Under the pieces are notes generated by a model. That model saw nothing but the letters and a program-made list of their open reading frames with translations. It was not told where the DNA came from and ran no database searches. Made by a program: the position numbers and the translations under genes. Source: Deinococcus sp. (GTDB lineage: Bacteria > Deinococcota > Deinococci > Deinococcales > Deinococcaceae). From it: 8,079 bases of DNA. Numbering within the stretch: the first letter of the stretch is position 1; the number at the start of each line of letters is the position of its first letter. The DNA lies in the NCBI RefSeq assembly GCF_018260405.1, contig NZ_JAGLBG010000096.1, positions 1-8,079 on the forward strand, given 5' to 3'. Shown here piece by piece: positions 1 through 7,279 of the stretch.

Positions 1-30
1 CTACCCTGACGGCCCACTTGTGGCGTGTGC

Positions 31-3000
31 TTAGGCTTGATTTGTGTCGGGCGTGTCGTCGAGTTCCTGAAGCAGTTGCAAGAGGGCCAGTCGCAAGGCG
101 GCTCTGTCCGTTTGGCTGAGGGTCTTGGGCCTCAGTGTTTCTTGAAGGTGCTTGGCGTACTGGGTTTTCTGTTTTTCCACGTCGGGGGTGGCGTGACCGA
201 GTTGTTCGGCGGCGGCACGGTAGGTTTGGGCGATTTTGGTGACTTGGGTGGGGAAGCGCTCAGCGTCGGCATCCGTCCAAGAGCGTGGTGAACGTCCGGC
301 AATTAGGGCCAACACGCCGTCTAGCACGCTGGCTTGGTCGCCTGTGGCGCTGAGTCGGTTAATGAGGGGAATTAGGCTGGTGGGGAGCGGGCGCTCCTGT
401 AGTTCTTGAGCCTGAGCAATAAGTTCTTGCCACCCCTGCTTATTGGGTGAGAAGCCTAGGGCGTTGAGCAGGGTGCTGCGGGCCTGATTGGTTTGCTTGG
501 GTGCATGTTCGGCCCAACTGGTGTTGGCTGCGTTCAGCGCATCGAAGAACGTTTCAACTTGCTGTTCGTCGGCGTCCGCATCAGTCAGAGGTGGCAGGCC
601 GAGCGCTTCGGGAATGTCTTGGAACAGCAGTTGTTCGGGGCTACGGGCTTGGTTGAAGCTATCACGCAGGCGAAGGACTTCTTCGGGAAGGCGTTTGGTG
701 CGCTGGGCCGTATCGGGAAGACTCTTCACGCCTTTATAAAGAGCACGGACAACAGGGACTAGGGCGGGTTCGGTGTTGTAACCGCGTGCCATGCGTTGAA
801 TCACGGCGGCGCGTGCGCCCTTAAGTTCGCTGCCCATGACGGCGAACAGTTCGGGGCGGCGCATCAGGACTTCCATATCAGCAATGCCAGGTTCAGGGAC
901 GAAATTACCGTCGCGGTAGAAGCTGATTTCGTCTGGGTGCGCTTGCATGAATGCCGCAAGGAGAATGGGGAAGAGTCCAGCCGTGAGACCGTAAGGTGGG
1001 CCGTTCAATTGCTGGAACAGCGTGGCAACATTCAGGGGCTGCGTGGCCGTGAAAATGGCGTTAGCCAAGGCGTTCCAGACGGGGGTTAGGTTGGTTGGGT
1101 GTTCTTTAGGCGGGTCAACGAATTGCCATTCGCTCGCCTCATCGTAGGGATTAACGGGCGTGTGCAGTTGGCCTTCGCGCAGAATGCTCTCGTACATGCT
1201 GCGTTCCGGCATGAAGTGATCGCTGTCCATCCCTAGTCTTTCGCGGTGACGCCTTTCGGGGTCGAACATGGCCTCGATCAAGGTTCGGCGTCCAGCAGCG
1301 GCGGCAGACGATGGGTTGCGGCGGTTAATGAGTTCGTTCAAGATACGCGGCGACTCGTTATAAAGGCCGTCCAGAACTTCGGAGAGGAATTGCACGGCGG
1401 AGCGTGGTGTGGGAATGTCCATTTCTTCGCCGGTGTACCAGTAAGAGGCCTGACTTCCTTCTGGTAGCGGGCGGGGGTCAAGGAGTTGCTCCACATTGCT
1501 ACTCAGTAACGCTTCCATCTGTGCGAGGCGTTCAGCCACTTCGCGGCGGGCTACGCGGTCATCCCGAAGTTCAGGAGTGGTTTCCTTCAGCCAGTGCAGT
1601 GCGCGAACTTCAATGGCGGCTTCGCGCAGGGTCTCCAATTGCTGTGGAATGACCACGATCAGGTCTTCACGCTCGGTCACTTCAGGGCTGGCGGCCCAGG
1701 TTTTAAAGCCCTCTGCTTCTTCTAAGTTGCCGGGGAGGGCGCACAGCACCACACCTTCTCCGCCTGCATCGGGTTTGATAGCCTTCACGCTGCCGGGCGT
1801 GTCAGCGTAATGCAGTTCAAAGTAACGCAGGGTGCCTATACCAAAGGAGTGCCTGCGGGCCACCAGTGGGCGGCGGGGCAAGTGTTTCTCCAGAATTTCG
1901 GACAGGGCTAGGCTGGCGCTGGCGGTCCGGCGGCCCTCTTCAAGAATGGCTTCTACATCAATGTCGCTGCCTTCCCAGATGCGGTAGGTGCTGTTGTAGT
2001 TGCGGTAAACGATCAGCGATTGCTGATGCAGGCGCTCTAGCGAGGCACGGACTTCGGAACTATCTAATTCATCCTGTAGGGCAACACAAATCAACTCGAA
2101 CGTAGCGTGCAGTGCACCCATGTCGCCCAGAATGCCAAGCAGACCAATGGTCTTCAGGGTCTGAATATCGCCTGGGGCCAAGTCGGGCTGACGTTGCACG
2201 GCGTCTAGCACCTCTATCCATCGGCGGGCAAACAGGTGCCGTGAGAGGCTGGGAAGCAGATTCTCTACAAAGTAATCGAAGAGGTCGGCCAAGCGGATTA
2301 ATTCTTGATTTTTGCGAGTGGCCCACAGGGCAGATACAGCGTGTGGCTCACCACTGAGCAGGTAGGCGAACAGAGAACGCTCGTTTTGTGCGAACCGCCT
2401 GAACAGGAAAGGCAGGGCAATCAGAGTCGTGGGGTGCAATGGTGCTGCGTCACCAGCCAGCGCACCTATGGTCTTTGTAACTTGTTGCAGCTCCATAAGG
2501 CCCTGAGCGGCCTTTTGGGCCAGTTCGCGGAGTTTCTTGTTAGGTTGCGGTTGCAGCGCCCCAATGGCCTGTCCCGCCAGCCGCATTTGTTGCTCGGGGG
2601 GCTCTAAGAAGGCCACATCACTGAAACGGCCCTGTACTTTGCCCCACTCTTTGCGGGCCGAGGCCATCAGGTGTTCGCCGTACTGCTCAAAACCCTGATG
2701 CAGTACCCCAATGAACAGCAGAGGCGTAGAACCGCTCCGAGCTGCTACTTCAGCAAGTTCTTGCAGCAGGTAAATGTCATCACTGCCGTAGCGGGCCTCG
2801 AATTCCAGTCCCTTGCCCAATTCATCGAAAATGATGACCAACCCGCCGAAGCCGCCTTCTAACGCGGCCTCCTTGAGTTCCTCAACTGCTTTCAAAACCG
2901 TACGGGAATCAAAGCCGTTCTCAGCCGCCAGCAGCTCTTGCTGTAAGCGCAGAGCAAGTTTTTTCCCTTTGCTGAACGAGGCGGCAGCCTCAGCCAAGCC

Positions 3001-3390
3001 TTCCAACAGCAGCACACTCAATCGTGCGCGGCGCAGGGTCAGCGGCACAGGAAGCAGGGGGCGGGACAATACTCCGCTGACATCTCTGGCAAGTAACCCA
3101 TCCACCTTCTGAAGCATGCGGAAAGCTTCCCCTGTGGGATCATTGACCAGCCGGGAAAGATAAACTGCAAAGGCAGATTTTCCCGTTCCATACGGCCCAG
3201 TCAGAGTCAATGCCCTTTCGGTTCCCTCGACTCTTAGTGCCGTCACAATGCGCTTCAGTACCAATCTAACCTGTGGCGTGATAATGTAACCATCCAGCGC
3301 GTGTTCTGCGTGCATGTCGGCTTCTAACCGAACCGAACGTAAGTAACGGGAGGCCGGAGCGCCCTGCTCCTGCGTGGCAAGCGCAGTCAC
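31..3390 (-). CDS. Large P-loop ATPase, SspC-like partner of a DUF4007 protein
   Basis: An 1119-residue protein with an N-terminal P-loop ATPase module and a long C-terminal region I cannot assign to a named domain. The Walker A motif GPYGTGKS is at about residues 65-72 and the Walker B LVIIFDE at about 184-190, with an Asp-Glu pair suited to ATP hydrolysis. No membrane segment or signal peptide is seen, so it should be cytoplasmic. The GTG start overlaps the TGA stop of the upstream DUF4007 gene (GTGA), and GGGAG sits 6 nt before it, supporting both this start and translational coupling. Large ATPases beside DUF4007 proteins are known from the Ssp phosphorothioation system, where SspC is the ATPase; that role is inferred here from neighbourhood and domain type. 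Similar ATPases occur in other defence systems, for example BREX BrxC, so the exact family is open. The gene is complete, ending in TAA 30 nt from the window edge. Confidence 0.8.
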   Translation of the reverse strand: MTALATQEQGAPASRYLRSVRLEADMHAEHALDGYIITPQVRLVLKRIVTALRVEGTERALTLTGPYGTGKSAFAVYLSRLVNDPTGEAFRMLQKVDGLLARDVSGVLSRPLLPVPLTLRRARLSVLLLEGLAEAAASFSKGKKLALRLQQELLAAENGFDSRTVLKAVEELKEAALEGGFGGLVIIFDELGKGLEFEARYGSDDIYLLQELAEVAARSGSTPLLFIGVLHQGFEQYGEHLMASARKEWGKVQGRFSDVAFLEPPEQQMRLAGQAIGALQPQPNKKLRELAQKAAQGLMELQQVTKTIGALAGDAAPLHPTTLIALPFLFRRFAQNERSLFAYLLSGEPHAVSALWATRKNQELIRLADLFDYFVENLLPSLSRHLFARRWIEVLDAVQRQPDLAPGDIQTLKTIGLLGILGDMGALHATFELICVALQDELDSSEVRASLERLHQQSLIVYRNYNSTYRIWEGSDIDVEAILEEGRRTASASLALSEILEKHLPRRPLVARRHSFGIGTLRYFELHYADTPGSVKAIKPDAGGEGVVLCALPGNLEEAEGFKTWAASPEVTEREDLIVVIPQQLETLREAAIEVRALHWLKETTPELRDDRVARREVAERLAQMEALLSSNVEQLLDPRPLPEGSQASYWYTGEEMDIPTPRSAVQFLSEVLDGLYNESPRILNELINRRNPSSAAAAGRRTLIEAMFDPERRHRERLGMDSDHFMPERSMYESILREGQLHTPVNPYDEASEWQFVDPPKEHPTNLTPVWNALANAIFTATQPLNVATLFQQLNGPPYGLTAGLFPILLAAFMQAHPDEISFYRDGNFVPEPGIADMEVLMRRPELFAVMGSELKGARAAVIQRMARGYNTEPALVPVVRALYKGVKSLPDTAQRTKRLPEEVLRLRDSFNQARSPEQLLFQDIPEALGLPPLTDADADEQQVETFFDALNAANTSWAEHAPKQTNQARSTLLNALGFSPNKQGWQELIAQAQELQERPLPTSLIPLINRLSATGDQASVLDGVLALIAGRSPRSWTDADAERFPTQVTKIAQTYRAAAEQLGHATPDVEKQKTQYAKHLQETLRPKTLSQTDRAALRLALLQLLQELDDTPDTNQA

Positions 3391-4289
3391 GCTTGACTCC
3401 CATAAAAGCTTATCAAAATATCCAATTTATTCACTTCCCGGCGTAAGTAAATTTGCTTCAAACCCGCCGTATCATCCATCTCAATGGCTTGCTCGGTCAG
3501 CTCTTGAACAGCTTCAATCGCTTCAATGACGGCGTTCTCGTTCAGCTTAAACGCCTGCCCCGGACTGCCTTGGGCATACAGCACATCATGCAGGGGAACA
3601 GTCTGCCGCGCTCCAGCGTTCTTCTCCAGAAATTCCAACAGCGCGAAGGCAAAGATGGAGGTGGGAAGTGAACGCTTAGGGCCAAACACGAAACCGTACC
3701 GCTCACCATCGTCGTACTGCTGGATCAAGCCCAGCTCCACTAGAGGGCAGTCAAACGAGTCCTCGGCCACACCAGACTTAGCAGTCTTGGCAGGCAAGTA
3801 GGTACGCACAAAACAGTCCACATCCCGTTCAATGGTTGAGAGTTTGTTCTTCGCCTCATGCCGCTCCGCCCAGTCGGAAAGCTGCATGACCAATTCCGCC
3901 TTGGTAAAGTCCCGACGCGGATAACCAAAAAAGGCGTAATACCAAGTTGCTGCCTTCGTGGGGTTGTTTACCAGCCACCAATGAATCAACCAAAGCGAGC
4001 CTATTTCCTCAAGGTGTTCATCCCACTCATTCAGCAGAAGTTTCCCTAGGGCGCTGGGTTCTACTTCTCCGCGCCCAGTTTCCTCCAGCACCTGAGTTGC
4101 CGCCCCCCAGTAACGGATGCTCTGCACCATATTCTTTCCCACCCCCAGAGCCACTAGGGCCAGCGGCTGAGAGAAAAACTGTGGGTGTTCTCCTGCGCCG
4201 ATCATGGCCTTTTGTAACCAGCCGTAGCGGAAAGGGAACGTTTCGTGGCCGGAAAAGCCGAGTTTGATGGAGGCAGTAAGCGTGGACAC
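3387..4289 (-). CDS. DUF4007 family protein, candidate SspB-like DNA nickase
   Basis: A 300-residue protein recognisable as DUF4007 by FSGHETFPFRYGWL at residues 12-25, LGVGKNMVQSIRYW at 48-61, and the aromatic segments LWLIHWWL (about 99-106) and ATWYYAFF (about 114-121). The length is about that of a whole DUF4007 protein. From family knowledge, DUF4007 includes SspB of the SspABCD system, described as a DNA-nicking protein acting with an ATPase (SspC), an ATP pyrophosphatase (SspD) and a cysteine desulfurase (SspA) to place phosphorothioate on one DNA strand. A nicking role here is inferred; I did not identify a catalytic residue. The start is GTG, because the conserved motif begins only 11 residues in and leaves no room for a later start. 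No Shine-Dalgarno is visible, but a TATACT box lies 9 nt upstream, suggesting leaderless translation. It is the first gene of a two-gene (or longer) operon and overlaps the ATPase gene by 4 nt. Confidence 0.85.
   Translation of the reverse strand: MSTLTASIKLGFSGHETFPFRYGWLQKAMIGAGEHPQFFSQPLALVALGVGKNMVQSIRYWGAATQVLEETGRGEVEPSALGKLLLNEWDEHLEEIGSLWLIHWWLVNNPTKAATWYYAFFGYPRRDFTKAELVMQLSDWAERHEAKNKLSTIERDVDCFVRTYLPAKTAKSGVAEDSFDCPLVELGLIQQYDDGERYGFVFGPKRSLPTSIFAFALLEFLEKNAGARQTVPLHDVLYAQGSPGQAFKLNENAVIEAIEAVQELTEQAIEMDDTAGLKQIYLRREVNKLDILISFYGSQA
3397..3401 (-). promoter_or_regulatory. Ribosome binding site of the ATPase gene
   Basis: The minus strand reads GGGAG, then 6 nt, then the GTG at 3390-3388. 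It lies inside the end of the DUF4007 coding sequence and supports the GTG start over the first internal ATG, 25 codons later. Confidence 0.6.
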
Positions 4290-4298
4290 AACCAGAAA

Positions 4299-4304
4299 AG
4301 TATA
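4299..4304 (-). promoter_or_regulatory. Possible -10 element for the DUF4007-ATPase operon
   Basis: TATACT on the minus strand ends 9 nt before the GTG start of the DUF4007 gene. Together with the missing Shine-Dalgarno, this fits the leaderless promoters common in Deinococcus, where a TANNNT box sits about 6-9 nt before the start codon. I see no good -35 box at 16-18 nt upstream, so the call is tentative. Confidence 0.4.
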
Positions 4305-4474
4305 GGCGAGGAGTGGTTGTCTTACGGCACTTGAATTGTGGATTCACTCCACTGGTCAGCGTTATTCCAAAAGACTTCTTCAAGGCTGGCCGTGGACTTG
4401 GTTTTGCTGGTTTTACGGGCGCTGTCTGTCATATATGGCTCAGTTTAGTGGCCAGAGAGTTCGGCAGAGGCGAT

Positions 4475-5410
4475 CTACCAGTTCTTAAGGACGTTGGTTA
4501 GCGACGTATCGGCCCACTTGGCATAAACCCTTGTGGTTTCAATGCTGGAATGTCCGAGATGCCGTGCAGCGTCTTCCAGCCCCAGAGTCCCAGCGATTTT
4601 TGTACCTGCATAGTGCCGAAAGGCGTGGAAGCCTTTGCTTTCCACGCCAGCTAGTCGCGCAATTCGGGCCAGACGCTTGCGGGCCGCTTCCTGAGTACCC
4701 CCAATGATCAGCCCTGTACTCCTTCCCTGCCTAAAGTCCGCAAGGGAGGCGACTAGCGTGCCAGAGAGTACTACCCGTCTACTTTTCCCGCCTTTGCCCC
4801 GCTGCACCAGCAAGGACTGAGTTTGCAAATCTTCCCATTTCAGGCCTAATGCCTCGCTGATTCGTAGACCGCCGTGAGCACAAAGCAAAATCAGCACCTG
4901 GTCACGCAGTGGAGCGTGACTCAGCAAAGCGCTAACCTCATCCTCGGGGTAGGGAGACCGCTTATCCCATGCGGCCACCTTATCTTTCATGGGCCGAGCA
5001 TCGCTGAAAGGGTCAGCCTCCGTGACCCCGGCCCAGCGCAAAGCCCGAAACAGGGCACGGGCCGCTGCGAGGTGAACGCGGACACTCGCAGGCTTGAGTC
5101 CCTCCGTTTCCAGACTGCGGACGTAGACGGCTCCAGCATCTCGCCCAGGCCGCAGTAGATTGACCGTCCGAAGCTGAGCATGAGCCAGAAAGCGGACAAT
5201 TCCTTCACGGTAAGCACGGGCTGTTCGGGGAGACATTCCAGCCCCAGCGCCCCCATACAAAAAGGTATAGGCCTCGGTCAGAGACCACAGTTCGCCAGTC
5301 TCATACCCCTGAGCGGCCAGGACAGCCCGGCGTCTCCTCTCCCCTGTCTCCAGCTCACTCCATCGTCTGGCTCCAGAAAGAGTGTCGCCCTCGTAAATTG
5401 CCAGGGTCAT
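4475..5410 (-). CDS. Tyrosine recombinase/integrase (XerC/D type)
   Basis: A 311-residue site-specific recombinase. The N-terminal half (about residues 40-140) looks like a SAM-like core-binding domain. The catalytic domain shows the full active-site set: Arg183 in GGLRISEAL, the hairpin lysine in RGKGGKS (Lys206 or Lys209), His262 and Arg265 in HAFRH, His287 in LGHSS, and nucleophile Tyr296 in TTRVYAKW. Length and motifs match the XerC/XerD and small phage-type integrases. On a plasmid such enzymes resolve multimers or integrate and excise an element; which applies here is not visible, and I found no convincing att or core site. The ATG overlaps the toxin stop by 4 nt (ATGA), with a GGAG about 10 nt upstream, so it is probably translated from the toxin-antitoxin transcript. 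No clear terminator follows in the 185-nt gap before the DUF4007 gene. Confidence 0.9.
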   Translation of the reverse strand: MTLAIYEGDTLSGARRWSELETGERRRRAVLAAQGYETGELWSLTEAYTFLYGGAGAGMSPRTARAYREGIVRFLAHAQLRTVNLLRPGRDAGAVYVRSLETEGLKPASVRVHLAAARALFRALRWAGVTEADPFSDARPMKDKVAAWDKRSPYPEDEVSALLSHAPLRDQVLILLCAHGGLRISEALGLKWEDLQTQSLLVQRGKGGKSRRVVLSGTLVASLADFRQGRSTGLIIGGTQEAARKRLARIARLAGVESKGFHAFRHYAGTKIAGTLGLEDAARHLGHSSIETTRVYAKWADTSLTNVLKNW

Positions 5411-5868
5411 GATGACTGTTCTCCAACGGAATACCCCCAGGGATCATAAGTTGTTATGGGGAATACCCCAAAATCACGCGCATTGCGCGTGACCAGAGTC
5501 AGTCGGTGGACACTGGCGGTAGCAGCCAGCAACGCATCTATGGCTAAGCCTGTCCGTGCCCTTACCGCAGGAAGTGCCATCAGTTCTCCCCAGCGTCGAA
5601 TCACCATTTCATCGAGTGGTAAAACCCTTCCAGTGTACTGAGGCAAAAGCTGACCATCGAGCCAGTTGCGAAGTTTGATGGCGCGGGCAGGGTGTTCTAC
5701 CTGCAAGATGCCCCGCTCGATTTCTCCCACGGTTATCAGACTGAGAAAGGTCTGTGACTGCTCCAACAGGGATAAATAGGCGAGAACGCTCGCAGAAGGC
5801 TTTGGTCTGGTCACTTCGCTGACGACGTTGGTATCCAGAAGCAACCTGACTGTGGGAACTGGAGTCAC
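5407..5868 (-). CDS. vapC: PIN-domain toxin, VapC/FitB-like ribonuclease
   Basis: A 153-residue PIN-domain protein and the toxin of a type II toxin-antitoxin pair. The expected acidic metal-binding residues are present: Asp12 in LLLDTNVVSE, Glu49 in TVGEIERGI, Asp111 in AIDALLAATA and Asp132 in TRNARDF. VapC-family toxins are Mg/Mn-dependent endoribonucleases, often cutting tRNA or rRNA loops; the target here is unknown. The start is a GTG overlapping the antitoxin stop (GTGA), so translation is probably coupled to the antitoxin, the usual way of keeping the antitoxin in excess. The stop overlaps the recombinase ATG. The motif pattern is closest to the FitB branch of VapC proteins, which is a judgement by eye. 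All four catalytic acids are kept, so the toxin should be active. Confidence 0.9.
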   Translation of the reverse strand: MTPVPTVRLLLDTNVVSEVTRPKPSASVLAYLSLLEQSQTFLSLITVGEIERGILQVEHPARAIKLRNWLDGQLLPQYTGRVLPLDEMVIRRWGELMALPAVRARTGLAIDALLAATASVHRLTLVTRNARDFGVFPITTYDPWGYSVGEQSS

Positions 5869-6122
5869 AATGTCAGATCCCGCAGGTCTGAAGTACGGTC
5901 ACGTTCAAAGAGGTCTTCTTCGGGCATATCGCTGAAATCGAAGTTTCCCAGCAGGGCACTCAGCGCACTGACCTTATGGGGAAGTTCGCTTTCTTCTTTC
6001 ACACCATTCACCACCGCGACCGCTTTGCCATGACGGGTAATGACCTGGGGTTCCAGTTCCGCGTCACGCACCAGTTGAGAAAGTTGAGACTTAGCTTCCT
6101 CCAATTTCCAGATTCTGGTCAT
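5865..6122 (-). CDS. Phd/YefM-type antitoxin
   Basis: An 85-residue antitoxin. The N-terminal part, beginning WKLEEAKSQLSQLVRDAE and continuing through VITRHGKAVAVV, is the typical Phd/YefM DNA-binding fold. The acidic, aromatic C-terminal tail (about residues 58-80, FDFSDMPEEDLFERD) is the likely toxin-binding segment. Antitoxins of this kind neutralise their PIN toxin and bind their own promoter. The ATG is preceded by GGAGG at 6131-6127 on the minus strand, 4 nt away, the best Shine-Dalgarno in this cluster. The stop overlaps the toxin start by 4 nt. Pairing of a Phd-type antitoxin with a PIN toxin is common. An inverted repeat around a TATAAA box just upstream is a candidate autoregulatory operator. 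Confidence 0.88.
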   Translation of the reverse strand: MTRIWKLEEAKSQLSQLVRDAELEPQVITRHGKAVAVVNGVKEESELPHKVSALSALLGNFDFSDMPEEDLFERDRTSDLRDLTL

Positions 6123-6137
6123 AGAACCTCCGTTTCA

Positions 6138-6160
6138 ACCAGTTTATAGAAAAATCTGGT
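6138..6160 (-). promoter_or_regulatory. Candidate promoter/operator of the toxin-antitoxin-recombinase operon
   Basis: On the minus strand a TATAAA box (6148-6143) lies between inverted 5-bp arms, ACCAG at 6138-6142 and CTGGT at 6156-6160, about 20 nt upstream of the antitoxin ATG. A small palindrome over the -10 box is a usual operator layout for Phd-type antitoxins. I see no strong -35 at the right distance, and 5-bp arms are weak evidence alone. Confidence 0.4.
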
Positions 6161-6238
6161 CAGAATATTTGAAATTGGTGAGATGACTTCTAGGGTTATG
6201 CTAACAGGACTTAGCAGAACTACAGGGTTCGCAGGATA

Positions 6239-6595
6239 TCAGCGCCCCACTTTCATGAGCCGCGCGGTCACCTCTGCCCGGAATGCCTCATCTCTCTCCA
6301 AAGCATGGAGCAGTTCTTCAAGCACCGCTTCCTGGCTAACGGGCCACCCCGCCCGCTTGAGATCCATGACGTACCCGTCGAGCATTGATTTCTGGGATGG
6401 CTTGATTCGGGTACTGAAAGCTCGCCGTTCTTCTTTAGCTGGGGCTGCCGGAATTGCTGTCATGAGGGGCAACACACTGGGCAACACTTCCGAGGGGGCT
6501 TCCTGGTCCTTCTGTGGCCTTGCTGGTTTTTTCTCTTCTGGCACGTCTTTTGGAGCGGTAACAAAGGAGCTGAAACGAGATTTGGGCGTTGCCAT
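6239..6595 (-). CDS. Ribbon-helix-helix centromere-binding partner of ParA (ParG/ParB-like)
   Basis: A 118-residue protein using the ATG at 6595-6593. A GTG lies 6 nt upstream, but GGAGG at 6607-6603 is 7 nt from the ATG and only 1 nt from that GTG, which settles the start. Residues 1-55 are rich in Pro, Ala, Lys and Glu and look disordered. Residues 57-64 (RRAFSTRI) fit a DNA-contacting beta strand, followed by helices at about 66-82 and 87-100, a ribbon-helix-helix layout like ParG and similar small partition proteins. The parA TGA and this ATG share one base, so the two are translated together. The expected role is to bind the centromere as dimers, stimulate the ParA ATPase and repress the operon. 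The fold is assigned from pattern and context, not from close recognised identity. Confidence 0.72.
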   Translation of the reverse strand: MATPKSRFSSFVTAPKDVPEEKKPARPQKDQEAPSEVLPSVLPLMTAIPAAPAKEERRAFSTRIKPSQKSMLDGYVMDLKRAGWPVSQEAVLEELLHALERDEAFRAEVTARLMKVGR

Positions 6596-7203
6596 CAGCA
6601 CACCTCCACAGTCAGACCCAGCACGTCAGCCCAGGCATTTTCAGAGCGTGCGTCGGAGGCGTCCTTGACCAGTACACCCTGCTCATGCGCTCGCTCGTGC
6701 GCGGTATAACGGCGGATGACTGTCTCACAGACTGGAAATCCGGCAGCCCGCAGTTCATCGCGTGCGGCCTGCCCCACGGTGCCCACAGGCTGGGCCTTAG
6801 TGATGACGACGCGCACCCGCTCCATATCGCCACCAGCGGCTACGAGTTGCGTGAGCAGTCGGCCAGTTGCCTCCACTTCGACACTGTTAGGAGCCGTGGG
6901 GATCAGAACGACATCCGCTGATTTGGTCAAGTTGACGATGTCGTCCAAGGCTGGGCGGCCCTCCGTGTCTACGACCAGGTAGCGGATGCCCTGTGGAATC
7001 GCCTCACCCTCTTTAAGGGCCGTGACCTTGAGGTTTCCCCGCTGCACCCAGCCGCTACTGGTCTGAATAGCAGAGTCGGCGTCCAGCAAGGCAGTTTTGC
7101 CTTTAAGCGCGAGTGCACCCGCAAGGTTGACGGCGAGGGTGCTTTTGCCCACTCCACCTTTGAGGGACGTGAGTGCAACAACGAATGGTTTCTTGGCTGC
7201 CAT
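6595..7203 (-). CDS. parA: ParA-type partition ATPase (type Ib)
   Basis: A 202-residue Walker-type partition ATPase. The deviant Walker A KGGVGKST spans residues 15-22 with the signature lysine at Lys15; LLDAD at 39-43 is the A' motif, LVVDTEG at 76-82 the Walker B region with Asp79, and VLIPTAPN follows later. ParA proteins bind the nucleoid non-specifically in the ATP state and move or space plasmid copies through their centromere-bound partner. At about 200 residues, without an N-terminal helix-turn-helix, it fits the short type Ib group, in which the small partner rather than ParA represses the operon. That partner lies directly downstream with a one-base overlap. No Shine-Dalgarno precedes the ATG, and a good promoter ends 6 nt before it, so the mRNA is probably leaderless. 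ParA-like proteins also serve other cargo, but the partner gene and upstream repeats favour plasmid partition. Confidence 0.93.
   Translation of the reverse strand: MAAKKPFVVALTSLKGGVGKSTLAVNLAGALALKGKTALLDADSAIQTSSGWVQRGNLKVTALKEGEAIPQGIRYLVVDTEGRPALDDIVNLTKSADVVLIPTAPNSVEVEATGRLLTQLVAAGGDMERVRVVITKAQPVGTVGQAARDELRAAGFPVCETVIRRYTAHERAHEQGVLVKDASDARSENAWADVLGLTVEVC
6603..6607 (-). promoter_or_regulatory. Ribosome binding site that fixes the start of the ParA partner
   Basis: GGAGG on the minus strand within the last codons of parA, 7 nt before the ATG at 6595. Its spacing excludes the in-frame GTG at 6601 as the main start. Confidence 0.65.
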
Positions 7204-7209
7204 ACTGAA

Positions 7210-7238
7210 AGTCTATATGTTTACACTCCTGTTGTCAT
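7210..7238 (-). promoter_or_regulatory. parA promoter, probably leaderless
   Basis: On the minus strand ATGACA (7238-7233, five of six matches to TTGACA), a 17-nt spacer and TAGACT (7215-7210), followed by 6 nt and the parA ATG. There is no Shine-Dalgarno between. The -35 box touches an inverted near-copy (9 of 10 bases, 7237-7246) of the RTGAAAGAAT repeat, so repression by the partner protein is plausible. Confidence 0.65.
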
Positions 7239-7279
7239 TTTTTCATTCGTGAAAGAATGAGTGAAAGAATATATGAGTG
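7237..7279. repeat. Repeat cluster A of the putative centromere/operator
   Basis: Read with an 8-bp period on the plus strand, 7248-7279 gives CGTGAAAG, AATGAGTG, AAAGAATA and TATGAGTG. It also holds two copies of GTGAAAGAAT 12 bp apart (7249-7258 and 7261-7270) and an inverted 9/10 copy at 7237-7246. The cluster abuts the parA -35 box in an AT-rich stretch, as expected for an autoregulatory operator and centromere of a ribbon-helix-helix partition protein. Confidence 0.6.

Noticed and set aside
4027..4383. Minus-strand open frame of 118 codons across the DUF4007 start and upstream gap
   Set aside because: It overlaps the well-supported DUF4007 gene in another frame and has no recognisable domain.
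4386..4455. CTGGCC and GGCCAG inverted arms between the recombinase and DUF4007 genes, considered as a terminator
   Set aside because: The arms are only 6 bp and 58 nt apart with no T run, so a terminator is not supported.
11..4520. 11-base match CGGCCCACTTG at 10-20 and 4510-4520, considered as recombination sites
   Set aside because: Several 11-base matches are expected by chance in 8 kb, one copy lies within the recombinase coding sequence, and there are no flanking inverted arms.
6183..6668. Plus-strand open frame of 161 codons opposite the ParA partner gene
   Set aside because: It is antisense to a gene with a good ribosome binding site, a plausible fold and operon context, and its Ser/Arg-rich product looks like a shadow translation.
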